DNA of 64,000 nucleotides. Origin: Brevundimonas vesicularis NBRC 12165. GTDB taxonomy: Bacteria; Pseudomonadota; Alphaproteobacteria; Caulobacterales; Caulobacteraceae. The stretch covers positions 1 to 64,000 of the forward strand of contig NZ_BCWM01000008.1 of NCBI RefSeq assembly GCF_001592205.1, in the 5' to 3' direction. The translations under genes were made by a program, and so were the position numbers. The notes beneath the pieces were generated by a model. That model saw nothing but the letters and a program-made list of their open reading frames with translations, was not told where the DNA came from and did not search any database. Every line of letters starts with the position of its first letter. Position 1 is the stretch's first letter. Shown here in pieces: positions 7,831-16,466 of the stretch.

Positions 7831-8325
7831 TCAGCCGATGCGAACCGAACCCGAAACCTGATTCACCCCGGTCGCCAGCCACAGGACGCGGCGACGATCC
7901 ACGGGTCCGGGCAGGATCGCCTCGGGCGCATGGGCGAATCCGAACCGCTCGAAATAGGCCGCATCTCCAACCAGCAGCACACCGCCGACGTCCAGCGTCC
8001 GTGCCTGATCCACGCATGCCTGAACCAGTTCGGCGCCTAGTCCGTCGCTCCGGCGACCGGCGTCCACCGCGATCGGTCCCAAAAACAGAGCCGGGCTGTC
8101 TCCAACCACGACAGGCCACAGTCGCACCGAGCCCACCACTTCCCCATCGCGCTTCACGACAAAGCCCGCGCTTGGCTGCGAGCCTTCTCGCAGACGCTCG
8201 GCCGTCTTGGCGAACCGTCCCGGCCCGAAGGCGGCCATGACCAGTGCATCCACGCCTTCGGCGTCGGCCAGGGTCTCGGCTTCGATACGGCTTACGGCCG
8301 GAGGTATGGAAAGGGCGTGCGACAT
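7831..8325 (-). CDS. GNAT-family N-acetyltransferase
   Basis: The 164-residue protein shows the GNAT fold: GEVVGSVRLWPV on strands 3-4, the acyl-CoA loop around GRRSDGLGAELVQACVDQA (about residues 95-113) and YFERFGFAHAPE near the C-terminus. The last pattern resembles the YhbS-like subgroup. The substrate is unknown. I use ATG 8325; an upstream GTG at 8337 is possible and would add four residues. Confidence 0.82.
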   Translation of the reverse strand: MSHALSIPPAVSRIEAETLADAEGVDALVMAAFGPGRFAKTAERLREGSQPSAGFVVKRDGEVVGSVRLWPVVVGDSPALFLGPIAVDAGRRSDGLGAELVQACVDQARTLDVGGVLLVGDAAYFERFGFAHAPEAILPGPVDRRRVLWLATGVNQVSGSVRIG

Positions 8326-8385
8326 CGGCGCGCGCACCTAGAAGCAAAGCTGCGCCAAATCAAGGCAAGGCCTTGTGACGACCGC

Positions 8386-9159
8386 TCAACCCGCCTTCGA
8401 AAAGTCCGGCGCCCGCTTCTGCGTAAAGGCCATGAAGGCCTCCATCGCCTCGGGACTACGCATCTGCGAGCCGAAGGCTTCGCCCTCGCGCTGCATCAGT
8501 CCCCACAGACCTTCTGCGTCACGCATCAGCCGCTTGGTCTTGCGGATCGAGTTGGGCGCTCGGGCCGCCACCTTGGCCGCCAGCTCCGCCGCCGTCGCCT
8601 CGACCTGATCGGCCGGGACCGCGCGATTGGCGATGCCCCAGGACAAGGCCGTCCGGCCATCCAGCGGCTCGCCCAGCGCAAACAGTTCGAAGGCCCGCTG
8701 ATGACCGATCACGGCCGGCAACAACAGGCTGGACGCCGCCTCGGGCGCCAACGCCAGATTGACGAAGGGCACGGACAGCAGCGCATCCTCGGCCACCACC
8801 ACCAGATCGCAGTGCAGCAGCATGGTCAGGCCGATCCCGACCGCCCGCCCCTTCACGGCCGCCACAGCCGGCTTGTCCAGATCCGCCAGCGCCTTCAGGA
8901 AACGAAACACAGGCATGTCGCCCGGCCCCGCCCCTTGCGAGCCCAGGGCGATGAAGTCCTGAATGTCATTGCCGGCCGAGAAGCTGTCGCCCTCGGCGCG
9001 CAGCAGCAGCACCCGCACCGCATCGTCGGTGCGCGCCCGCTCCGTCGCCTCGGCCAGGGCCGAATACATAGCCTGGGTGATGGCGTTCTTCTTGTCGGCC
9101 CGGTCCAGGGTGACGGTCAGGACGCCGTCGGCGAGTTCGCTGCGGATATGTTCGCTCAC
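8386..9159 (-). CDS. Enoyl-CoA hydratase/isomerase (crotonase family)
   Basis: The 257-residue enzyme has the crotonase oxyanion-hole elements: FSAGNDIQDF near residues 59-68 and KGRAVGIGLTMLLHCDLVV near 103-121. Family members hydrate or isomerise acyl-CoA double bonds in beta-oxidation; AxGNDI is common in the ECI/carnityl-CoA-dehydratase-like branch, and the second catalytic Glu lies in ALAPEAASS. The start is GTG 9159, with GAGGA 6 bases upstream and a GTGA overlap with the preceding MBL-fold gene, rather than the longer ATG frame. Confidence 0.88.
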   Translation of the reverse strand: MSEHIRSELADGVLTVTLDRADKKNAITQAMYSALAEATERARTDDAVRVLLLRAEGDSFSAGNDIQDFIALGSQGAGPGDMPVFRFLKALADLDKPAVAAVKGRAVGIGLTMLLHCDLVVVAEDALLSVPFVNLALAPEAASSLLLPAVIGHQRAFELFALGEPLDGRTALSWGIANRAVPADQVEATAAELAAKVAARAPNSIRKTKRLMRDAEGLWGLMQREGEAFGSQMRSPEAMEAFMAFTQKRAPDFSKAG

Positions 9160-10241
9160 GTCGTTTCCTCGTCCCGTGCGACGGCGCTCCACCAATCGAC
9201 GCCGCTCTCGTCCCGCGTCCGCGTCGCGCGGCCGCGCCTTTCCAGATAGTTCAGGTGCGCCTGGGCCTCGCCCGTGGCCATGCCCAGCACCCCGTCCCCG
9301 ACCGCTCGACCGAAGACGGCGGAGAAGCCGTCGATCACCCTAGACGGTTGACGCAACGTCCGCTCAAGCCGTTTCAACGCGACCTCATGCCCTCGCTTCA
9401 GGGCATCGAGCCGCGCGTGGACGCCATAGAAGGGTTCGCCATGCGCCGGCAGGACGAACGCGCCCTCCGGCAACAGCGCCCTCAGCTTGTCCAGCGAGTC
9501 CATCCAGTCGCCCAGCGGATCGGCTTCCGGCTCCGTCGACCAGACCGAAACATTAGACGAAATGCGAGGCAGGATCTGATCCCCGGCTATGAAGACGTCG
9601 TCCGACCGCCGCCACAGGCAGACATGCTCCGGGCTGTGGCCTGACCCGACGACCACGCTCCAATCGTCTCCACCGATCTGAACAATGTCGCCGTCGGACA
9701 ATCGCAGATAGCTGCGCGGCATTGTCGCCACGCCCTTGCCGAACCCGCCGTAGTCGGCCCGCCAGCGCGCGATCTGCTCCTCGTTCCACCCCGCCGCACG
9801 GTAGTGTCGGTCGCCGTCCGCAGGCGCATCACCCGCCTCCTCGGCCATCAGCATCCTGGCGGTCACATACTCAAGTCGCGACATCAGCAACGGCGCGCCC
9901 GACCGCTCACATAGCCAGCCCGCCAAGCCGATATGGTCGGGATGCATATGGGTGCAGATCAATCGCGTCACGGGCCTGCCGCCCAGCGCGCCATCCAGCG
10001 CTGTCTCCCACGCAGCAACGGTCGCCGATGTCTTCAAACCCGTATCGACGACGACCCAGCCGTCGCCGTCCTGGACCGCATAGACATTCACATGGTCCAG
10101 TTGAAACGGCAGGGCGAACCGCAGCCACAGCACGCCGCGCGCGACCTCAATCGCCTCGCTCGCGCCGGGCACGGCGTCGAACGGATAGGTCAGCCCCCGC
10201 CCATCCTTCGCGGCCGTCGTCGGCGCCGTTCCATCAGCCAA
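9156..10241 (-). CDS. MBL-fold metallo-hydrolase
   Basis: A metallo-beta-lactamase-fold hydrolase of about 361 residues. The binuclear zinc motif HMHPDH is in ICTHMHPDHIGLAGW, the next ligand in GSGHSPEHVCLW, the Asp in FIAGDQILPRISSN, and the last His in PAHGEPFYG. The architecture matches glyoxalase-II-like or beta-lactamase-like proteins often found beside acyl-CoA genes; the 4-bp overlap with the crotonase gene supports a joint pathway. I place the start at TTG 10241 (GGAG upstream). A longer ATG frame to 10346 would overlap the start of the divergent gene. Confidence 0.83.
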   Translation of the reverse strand: MADGTAPTTAAKDGRGLTYPFDAVPGASEAIEVARGVLWLRFALPFQLDHVNVYAVQDGDGWVVVDTGLKTSATVAAWETALDGALGGRPVTRLICTHMHPDHIGLAGWLCERSGAPLLMSRLEYVTARMLMAEEAGDAPADGDRHYRAAGWNEEQIARWRADYGGFGKGVATMPRSYLRLSDGDIVQIGGDDWSVVVGSGHSPEHVCLWRRSDDVFIAGDQILPRISSNVSVWSTEPEADPLGDWMDSLDKLRALLPEGAFVLPAHGEPFYGVHARLDALKRGHEVALKRLERTLRQPSRVIDGFSAVFGRAVGDGVLGMATGEAQAHLNYLERRGRATRTRDESGVDWWSAVARDEETT

Positions 10242-10367
10242 GTCAGTCTCCAATCGAAACGCGCAGATACTTAGCCCGCGCCCGGACCCGCCGTCCACAC
10301 CCGCCTTGACCCTGCCCAAATACACCGCCACGAAGCGGCCATGCATTCAGAAAGCCAAGGTGTTTCC

Positions 10368-11333
10368 ATGAAGTCCCGCCTCGCCGCCGCCTTTGCGGCG
10401 CTTGTGTTCAGCGCCTTCGCCGTCGCGCCCGCCACGGCGCAGGATCAGGAGCGACAGCAACCGCAACAGCAGCAGCAAATTCCGCAGAGCGCCGACAACG
10501 AGTCTGCCGTAAGGCAGAGCAGCGGCTCGCGAGCCTCTGCCCGTCCACGCCGCGAACGCGCGCCTGCCCCGCCGACGCCCGAGCAAATCCTGGCCGCCGC
10601 CCAGGCGCAGATGGCTTTGACGACGACTGGCTGTCAGGTCAGCGAAGCCAAGCTGCTGGGCAAGACTGCGGCCGACACGACGGTTTATGAAGTCGCCTGC
10701 GGAACCGCACCGGGCTACATCGTCGAAACCAAGACCCCGCCCGAAGCGAGCAACTGCATCATTTTGGCGCATTCCGCCGAGGTGGCGCGCGCCGCCGACC
10801 CGACCGCATCTCCTGCTCAGTGCACGCTGGCGGCCAATACCGACGTCCAGAAGTTCCTTCGCCAATACGCCAAGGACGCGGGCGTTGCTTGCACCGTTGA
10901 TCAGGCGAAGCTGCGCGGACAGTCCAGCGACGGCGCAGTCGTCTATGAGGTGGGCTGCTCAGACGGGCCTGGCTACTGGATCAAGCAGCAGGCCGCGACC
11001 TGGACGAAAACACCCTGCATCCAGGTCGTCGCCGAACGTGGGGTCTGCGACTTCACCACCGCGACGGAAAACGCCGCCTTCGTGAAGACGCTGCTGGCCG
11101 GTTCGGAAGCGGCGTCCTGCAACGTCACCGAAGCTCGCCTGATGGGTCAGAACGGCAACGGCGTCTTCTATGAGGCCAAGTGCGACGGCGCCGATGGCGT
11201 CATCGCTCGCTTGAATGCGGAAAATGTCGTTCAGCAAATCTATCCTTGCGCCACCGCCCAGCAGATCGGCGGCGGCTGCAAGTTGACGACGGCTCCGGCC
11301 GCTGCCGCGGCGCCCGCCGGCGGTCGCCTCTAA
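10368..11333 (+). CDS. Secreted protein with three cysteine-containing repeats
   Basis: The 321-residue protein has a Sec signal peptide (MKSRLAAAFAALVFSAFAV, cleavage near ATAQD), a Gln/Pro-rich linker (about residues 28-75), then three repeats of about 75 residues beginning at Cys89, Cys165 and Cys245. Each repeat reads roughly C-x-V-x-x-A-(K/R)-L-x-G followed by (V/F)YE-(V/A)-x-C and G-(Y/V)-I, with paired Cys suggesting a disulfide per repeat. No enzyme motif is visible. The ATG has AAGGTG upstream, and a strong terminator follows. I do not recognise a named family. Confidence 0.8.
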   Translation: MKSRLAAAFAALVFSAFAVAPATAQDQERQQPQQQQQIPQSADNESAVRQSSGSRASARPRRERAPAPPTPEQILAAAQAQMALTTTGCQVSEAKLLGKTAADTTVYEVACGTAPGYIVETKTPPEASNCIILAHSAEVARAADPTASPAQCTLAANTDVQKFLRQYAKDAGVACTVDQAKLRGQSSDGAVVYEVGCSDGPGYWIKQQAATWTKTPCIQVVAERGVCDFTTATENAAFVKTLLAGSEAASCNVTEARLMGQNGNGVFYEAKCDGADGVIARLNAENVVQQIYPCATAQQIGGGCKLTTAPAAAAAPAGGRL

Positions 11334-11353
11334 GCCAGTCAAAGGACTGATCC

Positions 11354-11390
11354 AAGGGCCGTCGGAGCGATCCGGCGGCCCTTTTCTTTT
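11354..11390 (+). terminator. Rho-independent terminator
   Basis: The arms AAGGGCCG (11354-11361) and CGGCCCTT (11376-11383) enclose a short loop and are followed by TTTTCTTTT. It sits 20 bases after the repeat-protein stop. Confidence 0.85.
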
Positions 11391-11434
11391 GCGCCCTCTT
11401 TTCCAAAACCGAGACGCAGCCTAGCGTCGCCGTC

Positions 11435-12220
11435 ATGCGCATCGCCACCTGGAACGTGAACTCCGTCAACGCCCGCCTGCCCACCGTGCTGGCGTGGCTG
11501 GAGCAGGCCGCCCCCGACGTCGCCTGTTTCCAGGAGATCAAATGCGTGGACGAGAAGTTCCCGCGCGAGGCTTTCGAGAGCCTGGGCTACAATGTCGAGA
11601 CCCACGGGCAGAAGAGCTACAACGGCGTCGCCCTGCTGTCGAAGTATCCGCTGTCCGACATCCGACGCGGCCTGCCCGGCGACGAGACCGACGAACAGGC
11701 GCGCTACATCGAGGCGCTGGTCGAGGCGCCCCGACCCATTCGCGTCGGCGCCATCTATCTGCCGAACGGCAATCCGATCGGGACCGAGAAGTTCGATTAC
11801 AAGCTGGCCTGGTTCGACCGGTTGAACCGCCATGCCCAGTATCTGCTGGCGTTCGAGGAGCCGCTGGCCCTGTGCGGCGACTACAACGTCATTCCCGAAG
11901 CCGAGGACGCCAAGAATCCGACCGCCTGGACCGACGACGCCCTGTTCCAACCGCAGAGCCGCCAAGCATTCCGCGCGCTCAAGAACCTGGGCCTGGCCGA
12001 CGCGCACGAGATCGGCGGCGAACCAGCGGGAACCTATACCTTCTGGGACTATCAGGCCGGCGCCTGGCAGCGGGACCATGGCATCCGCATCGACTTCGCG
12101 CTTCTGTCACCCCAGACCGCCGACCGATTCCGGGGGATCGAGACCCACCGCGACGCCCGCGACATGGAAAAACCCAGTGACCACGTCCCCGTGGTGGTCG
12201 ATCTCGATCTGGAGGCCTGA
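11435..12220 (+). CDS. xth: Exodeoxyribonuclease III
   Basis: The 261-residue enzyme is a Mg-dependent AP endonuclease and 3'-5' exonuclease of base-excision repair. All EEP/ExoIII landmarks are present: MRIATWNVNSVNARL at the N-terminus, CFQEIKC near residue 30 (metal Glu), CGDYNVIP near 148, the Trp-rich WDYQAGAWQRDHGIRID near 205 and SDHVPVVVDL near the end. Length is normal. It may be co-transcribed with the short membrane protein that starts 5 bases downstream. Confidence 0.95.
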   Translation: MRIATWNVNSVNARLPTVLAWLEQAAPDVACFQEIKCVDEKFPREAFESLGYNVETHGQKSYNGVALLSKYPLSDIRRGLPGDETDEQARYIEALVEAPRPIRVGAIYLPNGNPIGTEKFDYKLAWFDRLNRHAQYLLAFEEPLALCGDYNVIPEAEDAKNPTAWTDDALFQPQSRQAFRALKNLGLADAHEIGGEPAGTYTFWDYQAGAWQRDHGIRIDFALLSPQTADRFRGIETHRDARDMEKPSDHVPVVVDLDLEA

Positions 12221-12225
12221 CGACC

Positions 12226-12741
12226 ATGGCCGACGCCTTGCGGGTGGTGTTGCTGATCGCCCTCGCGGCGGCCCTGCTAACGACCCTGGCTCTGGCGTTG
12301 TCGTGGTGGATGGAGCCGCCGCGCCGCCTGCACCGCGCCATGCTCAAGACCTTGGGCGCCGCGCCAGAGGTCGAGGCCGTGTCGCCGGGCGAAGGTCGCG
12401 CCTGCGCCCTGAATTTCGACGTCGAACAGGTCGTCGTGCTGTGGGCCAACGGCGCCCATGGCCTGGTCTATGCCTTCGATGAGGTCGAGGGGGGAGAGAT
12501 CATCGTGGACGGCCACGTCGTCGCCCGCATCCGCCGGGGCGAGGCGCGCAAGTCGCTGGACGTGCTGGCCCCCGACGCCGAACAGGTCGTGCTGCGCCTG
12601 ATGTTCGCCGACGCCCGCCACCCGGAGTTCGAGCTGGCCCTGTGGGACGCCGCCCTGCCCGTTCAGACGGGGTCGCCCGGCGAGGCGCTTCGTCTCGGCC
12701 GCCGCTGGCTGTCGCATCTGGAGGCCCTGCTGAAGGGCTGA
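12226..12741 (+). CDS. Uncharacterised protein with N-terminal membrane helix
   Basis: The 171-residue product starts 5 bases after xth and is likely co-transcribed. One N-terminal helix (about residues 5-27, VVLLIALAAALLTTLALALSWW) anchors it; the rest is a soluble alpha/beta domain (VEQVVVLWANGAHGLVYAFDEV, RIRRGEARKSLDVLAP) with no motif I recognise. Codon use and GC at third positions match neighbouring genes, so the gene is real. Confidence 0.75.
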   Translation: MADALRVVLLIALAAALLTTLALALSWWMEPPRRLHRAMLKTLGAAPEVEAVSPGEGRACALNFDVEQVVVLWANGAHGLVYAFDEVEGGEIIVDGHVVARIRRGEARKSLDVLAPDAEQVVLRLMFADARHPEFELALWDAALPVQTGSPGEALRLGRRWLSHLEALLKG

Positions 12742-12829
12742 GACGGCGCATGGGCCTTTCAGTCGCCGCGATGCGGCGTTAGAAGCCCGGCTCACTCCTA
12801 TCCGACACGCCTTTATCAGGGAGGCCGCC

Positions 12830-13747
12830 TTGGCCCGCCTTTTCGACGCCTATATCGTCGCCGACTGGACAGCCGCCGAAACCAAGAAGCTCGGCGACAC
12901 CTCGCTGTGGATCGGAGTGGCCAAGCGCGACGTGCGTTTCCGCCTCTATACCGAGACGCACAATGTCGCGACCCGGGCCGAGGGCGAAGCCCTGCTGGCC
13001 TCGATCCTGGCGGACCACAGAAAGCGCGGCGACCGGGTGCTGGTCGGGCTGGACTTCAACTTCGGCTATCCCGCCGGCACGGCTGCGCGCCTGAAGCTGG
13101 AGGGAACGGCGGGGCAGGCCCCGTGGCAGCTGATGTGGAAGTTTATCGCCTCTAACATCGTGGACAAGGCCGACAACACCAACAACCGCTATCAGGTCGC
13201 GGCCAAGATGAACCGGCTGATGACCGACGAGGCCTGGCCTCTGTGGGGCGCGCCCGCCAAACAGGCCCAGCGCTGGTTGACCACGACCAAACCGCCCGCC
13301 GGCTCCGGCGCCGACATCCCCGAGTTCCGCGCCACCGAAAACGCGGCTCGCAAGGGCCGGCTTCAGCCCAAGAGCGTGTGGCAGATGCACGGCGCCGGCG
13401 CCGTCGGCGGCCAGACCCTGGTCGGCATCCCGGCTGTGCGGAGGCTGCTGGAAAGCCTCGGCCCGTCAGGCGCCGTCTGGCCCTTCGGCACCGGCTGGCG
13501 CGCGCTGACCCCCGATGACGTGGAACCCTTGTCGGCCCTGGTTGTCGAGGTCTGGCCGTCCATGCACGAGACCAAGCCTCAACCCGGCGAGTTCAAGGAC
13601 CAGGCCCAGGTCCGCTCCACGGCCGAGGCCCTCGCCCGGATGGACGAGGCCGGCGACCTGGCCAAGGCGTTCGCCCCGCCCAAGGACGCCACGCCCGAGC
13701 TGATCGCCCAGGTCGAACAGGAAGAAGGCTGGATTCTAGGCGCCTAA
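12830..13747 (+). CDS. Uncharacterised protein, possibly RNase H-like fold (DUF429-type)
   Basis: A 305-residue soluble protein starting at TTG 12830, preceded by GGGAGG at 6 bases. The N-terminus (AYIVADWTAAETKKLG) has a strand-Asp-turn pattern like RNase H-like or DUF429 folds, and a second Asp follows in VLVGLDFNFGYP near residue 75. Trp-rich helical segments come next. Homologues in databases may carry a cobalamin label (CbiG), but no cobalamin gene is nearby and I see no CbiG motif. Function is unassigned. It converges on the anti-sigma gene with a 4-base overlap. Confidence 0.65.
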   Translation: MARLFDAYIVADWTAAETKKLGDTSLWIGVAKRDVRFRLYTETHNVATRAEGEALLASILADHRKRGDRVLVGLDFNFGYPAGTAARLKLEGTAGQAPWQLMWKFIASNIVDKADNTNNRYQVAAKMNRLMTDEAWPLWGAPAKQAQRWLTTTKPPAGSGADIPEFRATENAARKGRLQPKSVWQMHGAGAVGGQTLVGIPAVRRLLESLGPSGAVWPFGTGWRALTPDDVEPLSALVVEVWPSMHETKPQPGEFKDQAQVRSTAEALARMDEAGDLAKAFAPPKDATPELIAQVEQEEGWILGA

Positions 13748-14466
13748 CGCCAACCGTCGTCGCGCGCGCGGCGTTCGGCGGCGGTGTCCACAGCGTCTCC
13801 GGCGATGGTCGTATCGACAGCCGCAAGCACGATGGCTGGCGTGTCGCTCGAGGCCGTACGGATTTCACCGCCCGGAGACCCCGCCGGCGCCAGCGCCTGA
13901 AGCCGCCAGTCTTCGCCTTGGCGACAGACCAGACCCGCGACCCCGTCCTGCGTGGCGGTGAAGGTCCGACACCAGCGTCCTTCGGCGTTCCGGAACGTCA
14001 GTCCGACCGCCCGCCCTTGGTCGTCGGCGCCGTCGGCCGCCAGGCCTGTGTTGAGCACCCGCACCAGCCCTGCGTCCGCCACGGCGCCGTCGCTGGTCAG
14101 GGCGAACCCGGTTGACCCGTTCAGCGACGGCGCGATCAGCAGGCCGGCGACGAAGGCCGCCGTCGCCAGACCGCCCCAGGTGACGGCCGACCGGGGCGCA
14201 AACGCTTGGCCGAGCCAGAGCTTCCAGCCTGCGCTTTTCGTCGGCGCGGCGCCCGACGCCATGATGAGCCGGGCCAGATCCGCATCGCGCGCATCGCTTT
14301 GGATCGGGAAGGCGGCGCGCGCAGCCGCGCTGGTTGTCCGCAGCGCCGCCAGCCGAGCCGCCAGATCGGCGTCGCTTGCAGCCGCCGCATCGATCCGCTC
14401 GCGCTCGGCGACCGGCATTTCGCCGTCGATCCGCCGCATCAGGGTTTCGTCGTCGTAGCGGGTCAT
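13744..14466 (-). CDS. Membrane anti-sigma factor
   Basis: The 240-residue protein starts MTRYDDETLMRRIDGEMP and overlaps the sigma gene stop by ATGA (14463-14466). The cytoplasmic N-terminus (about residues 1-90) is helical, with the 'DGEL/DGEM' element typical of anti-sigma domains. One membrane helix lies around residues 98-117 (WGGLATAAFVAGLLIAPSL) and a periplasmic domain with two Cys follows. No HxxxCxxC zinc motif is visible, so it is not a ZAS-type redox sensor. It should hold the co-encoded ECF sigma factor at the membrane until an envelope signal arrives. Confidence 0.85.
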   Translation of the reverse strand: MTRYDDETLMRRIDGEMPVAERERIDAAAASDADLAARLAALRTTSAAARAAFPIQSDARDADLARLIMASGAAPTKSAGWKLWLGQAFAPRSAVTWGGLATAAFVAGLLIAPSLNGSTGFALTSDGAVADAGLVRVLNTGLAADGADDQGRAVGLTFRNAEGRWCRTFTATQDGVAGLVCRQGEDWRLQALAPAGSPGGEIRTASSDTPAIVLAAVDTTIAGDAVDTAAERRARDDGWR

Positions 14467-14966
14467 CCGGTGATTCCTTGAGCGGCGAGAACTTCGACCA
14501 GGGTCTGGCGGCCCCGCACCAGTCGGCTGGTCAATGTGCCGGCGGGCACGCCCAGAACCTGCGCCGCCTCGGCGTAGGACAGGCCCTCGATCAGGACCAG
14601 GGCCACAGCCTGACGCTGATCGTCCGGCAGGGCGTGGATCGCGTCGCGCGCAGCCAGGGCGTCGGTGCGCAACCCCTCGCCGGCCTGGGCCGGATCGGGC
14701 GCCTGCGGCGTGGCGTCGTCCTCGGGCGAGACGACGCGGGACCACCGCTGGGCCTTTCGACCGTCGTCTATGGCGATCCGTCTCATGATCGTGAACGCCC
14801 AACTGTCCAACCGCGTACCCGCCCTGAACCCCTTTCGCGAGGCAAGGGCGCGCTCGACCGTTTGTTGCACCAAATCCTGAGCGTCGGCGTCCTGAGGCCG
14901 CAGAACGCGCGCGAACCGGCGAAGGCGCGGAAGCATCGCCACCAACTCCGTCTGAAATTCGTCCAC
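14463..14966 (-). CDS. ECF-type RNA polymerase sigma factor
   Basis: The 167-residue factor has region 2 (LPRLRRFARVLRPQDADAQDLVQQTVERAL, with the DAxDLVQ core near residues 23-35, and WAFTIMRRIAID) and region 4 (LPDDQRQAVALVLIEGLSYAEAAQVLG), and no sigma-70 regions 1 or 3. The start is GTG 14966 with GAGGA 7 bases upstream; longer frames run into the promoter palindrome. It is followed by its anti-sigma gene and is probably autoregulated from the palindromic promoter at 14985-15020. Confidence 0.92.
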   Translation of the reverse strand: MDEFQTELVAMLPRLRRFARVLRPQDADAQDLVQQTVERALASRKGFRAGTRLDSWAFTIMRRIAIDDGRKAQRWSRVVSPEDDATPQAPDPAQAGEGLRTDALAARDAIHALPDDQRQAVALVLIEGLSYAEAAQVLGVPAGTLTSRLVRGRQTLVEVLAAQGITG

Positions 14967-14984
14967 GCGTGTTCCTCTGCCATG

Positions 14985-15020
14985 AGGGATGAAACGCGCG
15001 GCGTGGCGCGTTTCATCCCT
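14985..15020. promoter_or_regulatory. Palindromic divergent ECF promoter
   Basis: A perfect 15-bp inverted repeat (AGGGATGAAACGCGC, 6-base centre, then its complement) lies between the sigma gene and the S8 protease gene. On each strand it reads GGGATGAAAC-N13-CGTT, a plausible ECF -35/-10 pair, so the two promoters face each other and the -35 of one overlaps the -10 of the other. The same spacing recurs at 16393-16419 and, with a weaker -35, at 35309-35333. Confidence 0.7.
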
Positions 15021-15089
15021 TGTCACAAGCGAATGGGCATAGGCGAATGGATCGCCTGACGATGCAAGACGGCGCAAGGAGCGGATCGG

Positions 15090-16376
15090 GTGATTTTGAA
15101 CCGGCTGACGATCGGATGGATGGCGGCGACGGTAGTGGCCTGCGCAGTCGCCTCGCCGGCCGTGGCGCAGATCGGCCTGCCGTCAACGCTTCCGTCGTTG
15201 CCTTCAGGCCTGAGCGATCGCATTCCGCAAAGGGGAACGCTTGAAGGTCTGGCGCGCGATACCGTCGAGGATGCGCTCAGGGCGCCTGGGCGCCTGACCG
15301 ATCTGGTTCGAGGCTCGCGCGGCGCGCTGCAGACGGATCCCGACGGCTGGCCCGTGGTGAAGGGCGAGCTCGTGGCGGTTGACCTGCCGCAGGACGCGCG
15401 GGACCAAGCTCTGGCTGCGGGCTTCATCGTTCTGCGCGAAGAGCGTCTTGACGCGCTCGACCTGTCGATCGTGGTCCTGGCGCCGCCACGTCGCCTGACG
15501 CTGGATCGCGCGGTGCGACGGCTTCGCGAAATGGCGCCCGGCGCTGAAATCACCTACAACCACGTCGCCTCTCCTGCCGGAATGGCGGCCGCACCTTTCG
15601 CGCCGCCCGCTTCTGCACAGACGAACGGCGCCGCGCCGGGCGCCCGCCTTGGATTGATCGACACAGGCGTCGAAGCGACCCACCCGGCCCTGGCCGGATC
15701 GGCCATCGAGCAACGCGGCTTCTCTGGCCCGCCGCAAATGGGCGCGCACGGCACAGCGGTCGCATCGCTGATGGTCGGGGATGCGGGGGGCTTCAAGGGC
15801 GGCGATCCCGGCGCGGCGCTTTTGGTGGCAGACATCTACGGCGGTCGCGCGGCGGGCGGGTCGGCGACAGCCTTGGCCTCGGCCCTGGCCTGGATGGTCG
15901 AACGTCACGTCGCCGTCGTGAACATCAGTCTGGTCGGGCCGCGCAACGCCCTGATCGAACGCGCGGTGTCGGCCGCGCAGCGGCGCGGTGTCATCCTGGT
16001 CGCTGCGGTCGGAAACGACGGCCCCGCCGCCCCGCCCCTCTACCCCGCCGCCTATCCGCAAGTCATCGGTGTCACCGCCGTCAACGCCCAGGGCCGCGTC
16101 CTTGCCGAAGCGGGGCGCGGGGATCAGGTCGATTACGCCGCGCCGGGCGCCGACATGGCCGCCGCCGGACGCGCCGGCAGTTTCGTCTCGGTGCGGGGCA
16201 CCTCCTTCGCCGCGCCGCTGGTCGCCGGCCTGATCGGAAAGTCCGGCCGCCGGGGTTTGAACGCGATCGACGCCGGCGCATCCGGCCGCGACGCCGTCTA
16301 TGGCCAAGGGGTTGTGGGCCTCTCCCTGCGCACCCCGCCGGGCGCTGTCGGCGCGCGCGGACGTCTGGCGTCGTAA
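15090..16376 (+). CDS. Secreted S8 (subtilisin-like) serine protease
   Basis: The 428-residue protease starts at GTG 15090 with AAGGAG upstream. A signal peptide ends near VAQ at residue 27. The prodomain-like region (about 30-180) includes DLSIVVLAPPRRL. The catalytic triad is visible: Asp in LGLIDTGVE (about residue 190), His in GAHGTAVASLM (about 225) and Ser in RGTSFAAPLVAG (about 373), with the oxyanion Asn in AAVGNDGPAAP. It is secreted or periplasmic. It is transcribed away from the ECF sigma operon and shares the palindromic promoter, so it is a likely regulon member. Confidence 0.92.
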   Translation: MILNRLTIGWMAATVVACAVASPAVAQIGLPSTLPSLPSGLSDRIPQRGTLEGLARDTVEDALRAPGRLTDLVRGSRGALQTDPDGWPVVKGELVAVDLPQDARDQALAAGFIVLREERLDALDLSIVVLAPPRRLTLDRAVRRLREMAPGAEITYNHVASPAGMAAAPFAPPASAQTNGAAPGARLGLIDTGVEATHPALAGSAIEQRGFSGPPQMGAHGTAVASLMVGDAGGFKGGDPGAALLVADIYGGRAAGGSATALASALAWMVERHVAVVNISLVGPRNALIERAVSAAQRRGVILVAAVGNDGPAAPPLYPAAYPQVIGVTAVNAQGRVLAEAGRGDQVDYAAPGADMAAAGRAGSFVSVRGTSFAAPLVAGLIGKSGRRGLNAIDAGASGRDAVYGQGVVGLSLRTPPGAVGARGRLAS

Positions 16377-16392
16377 AAAAGATTCGTCTGTC

Positions 16393-16419
16393 GGGATGAA
16401 ACCGACCGACGCCGTCGTT
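16393..16419 (+). promoter_or_regulatory. ECF promoter copy upstream of the Gly/Ser-rich protein
   Basis: GGGATGAAAC (16393-16402), 13 bases, then CGTT (16416-16419). This matches both half-promoters of the palindrome at 14985-15020 in -35 sequence, spacing and -10 sequence. The gene starts 48 bases further on. Confidence 0.65.
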
Positions 16420-16466
16420 GGACCCTGTGAGGGCGATCAAAGCCCGGAACAACAGGAGATACGACG

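Noticed and set aside
9368..9374. GTTTCAA as a minus-strand ECF -35 (TTGAAAC)
   Set aside because: Spacing to CGTT is 12, not 13, and it lies within a coding region.
15204..16307. 367-codon frame antisense to the S8 protease
   Set aside because: Shadow; the triad motifs are on the plus strand.
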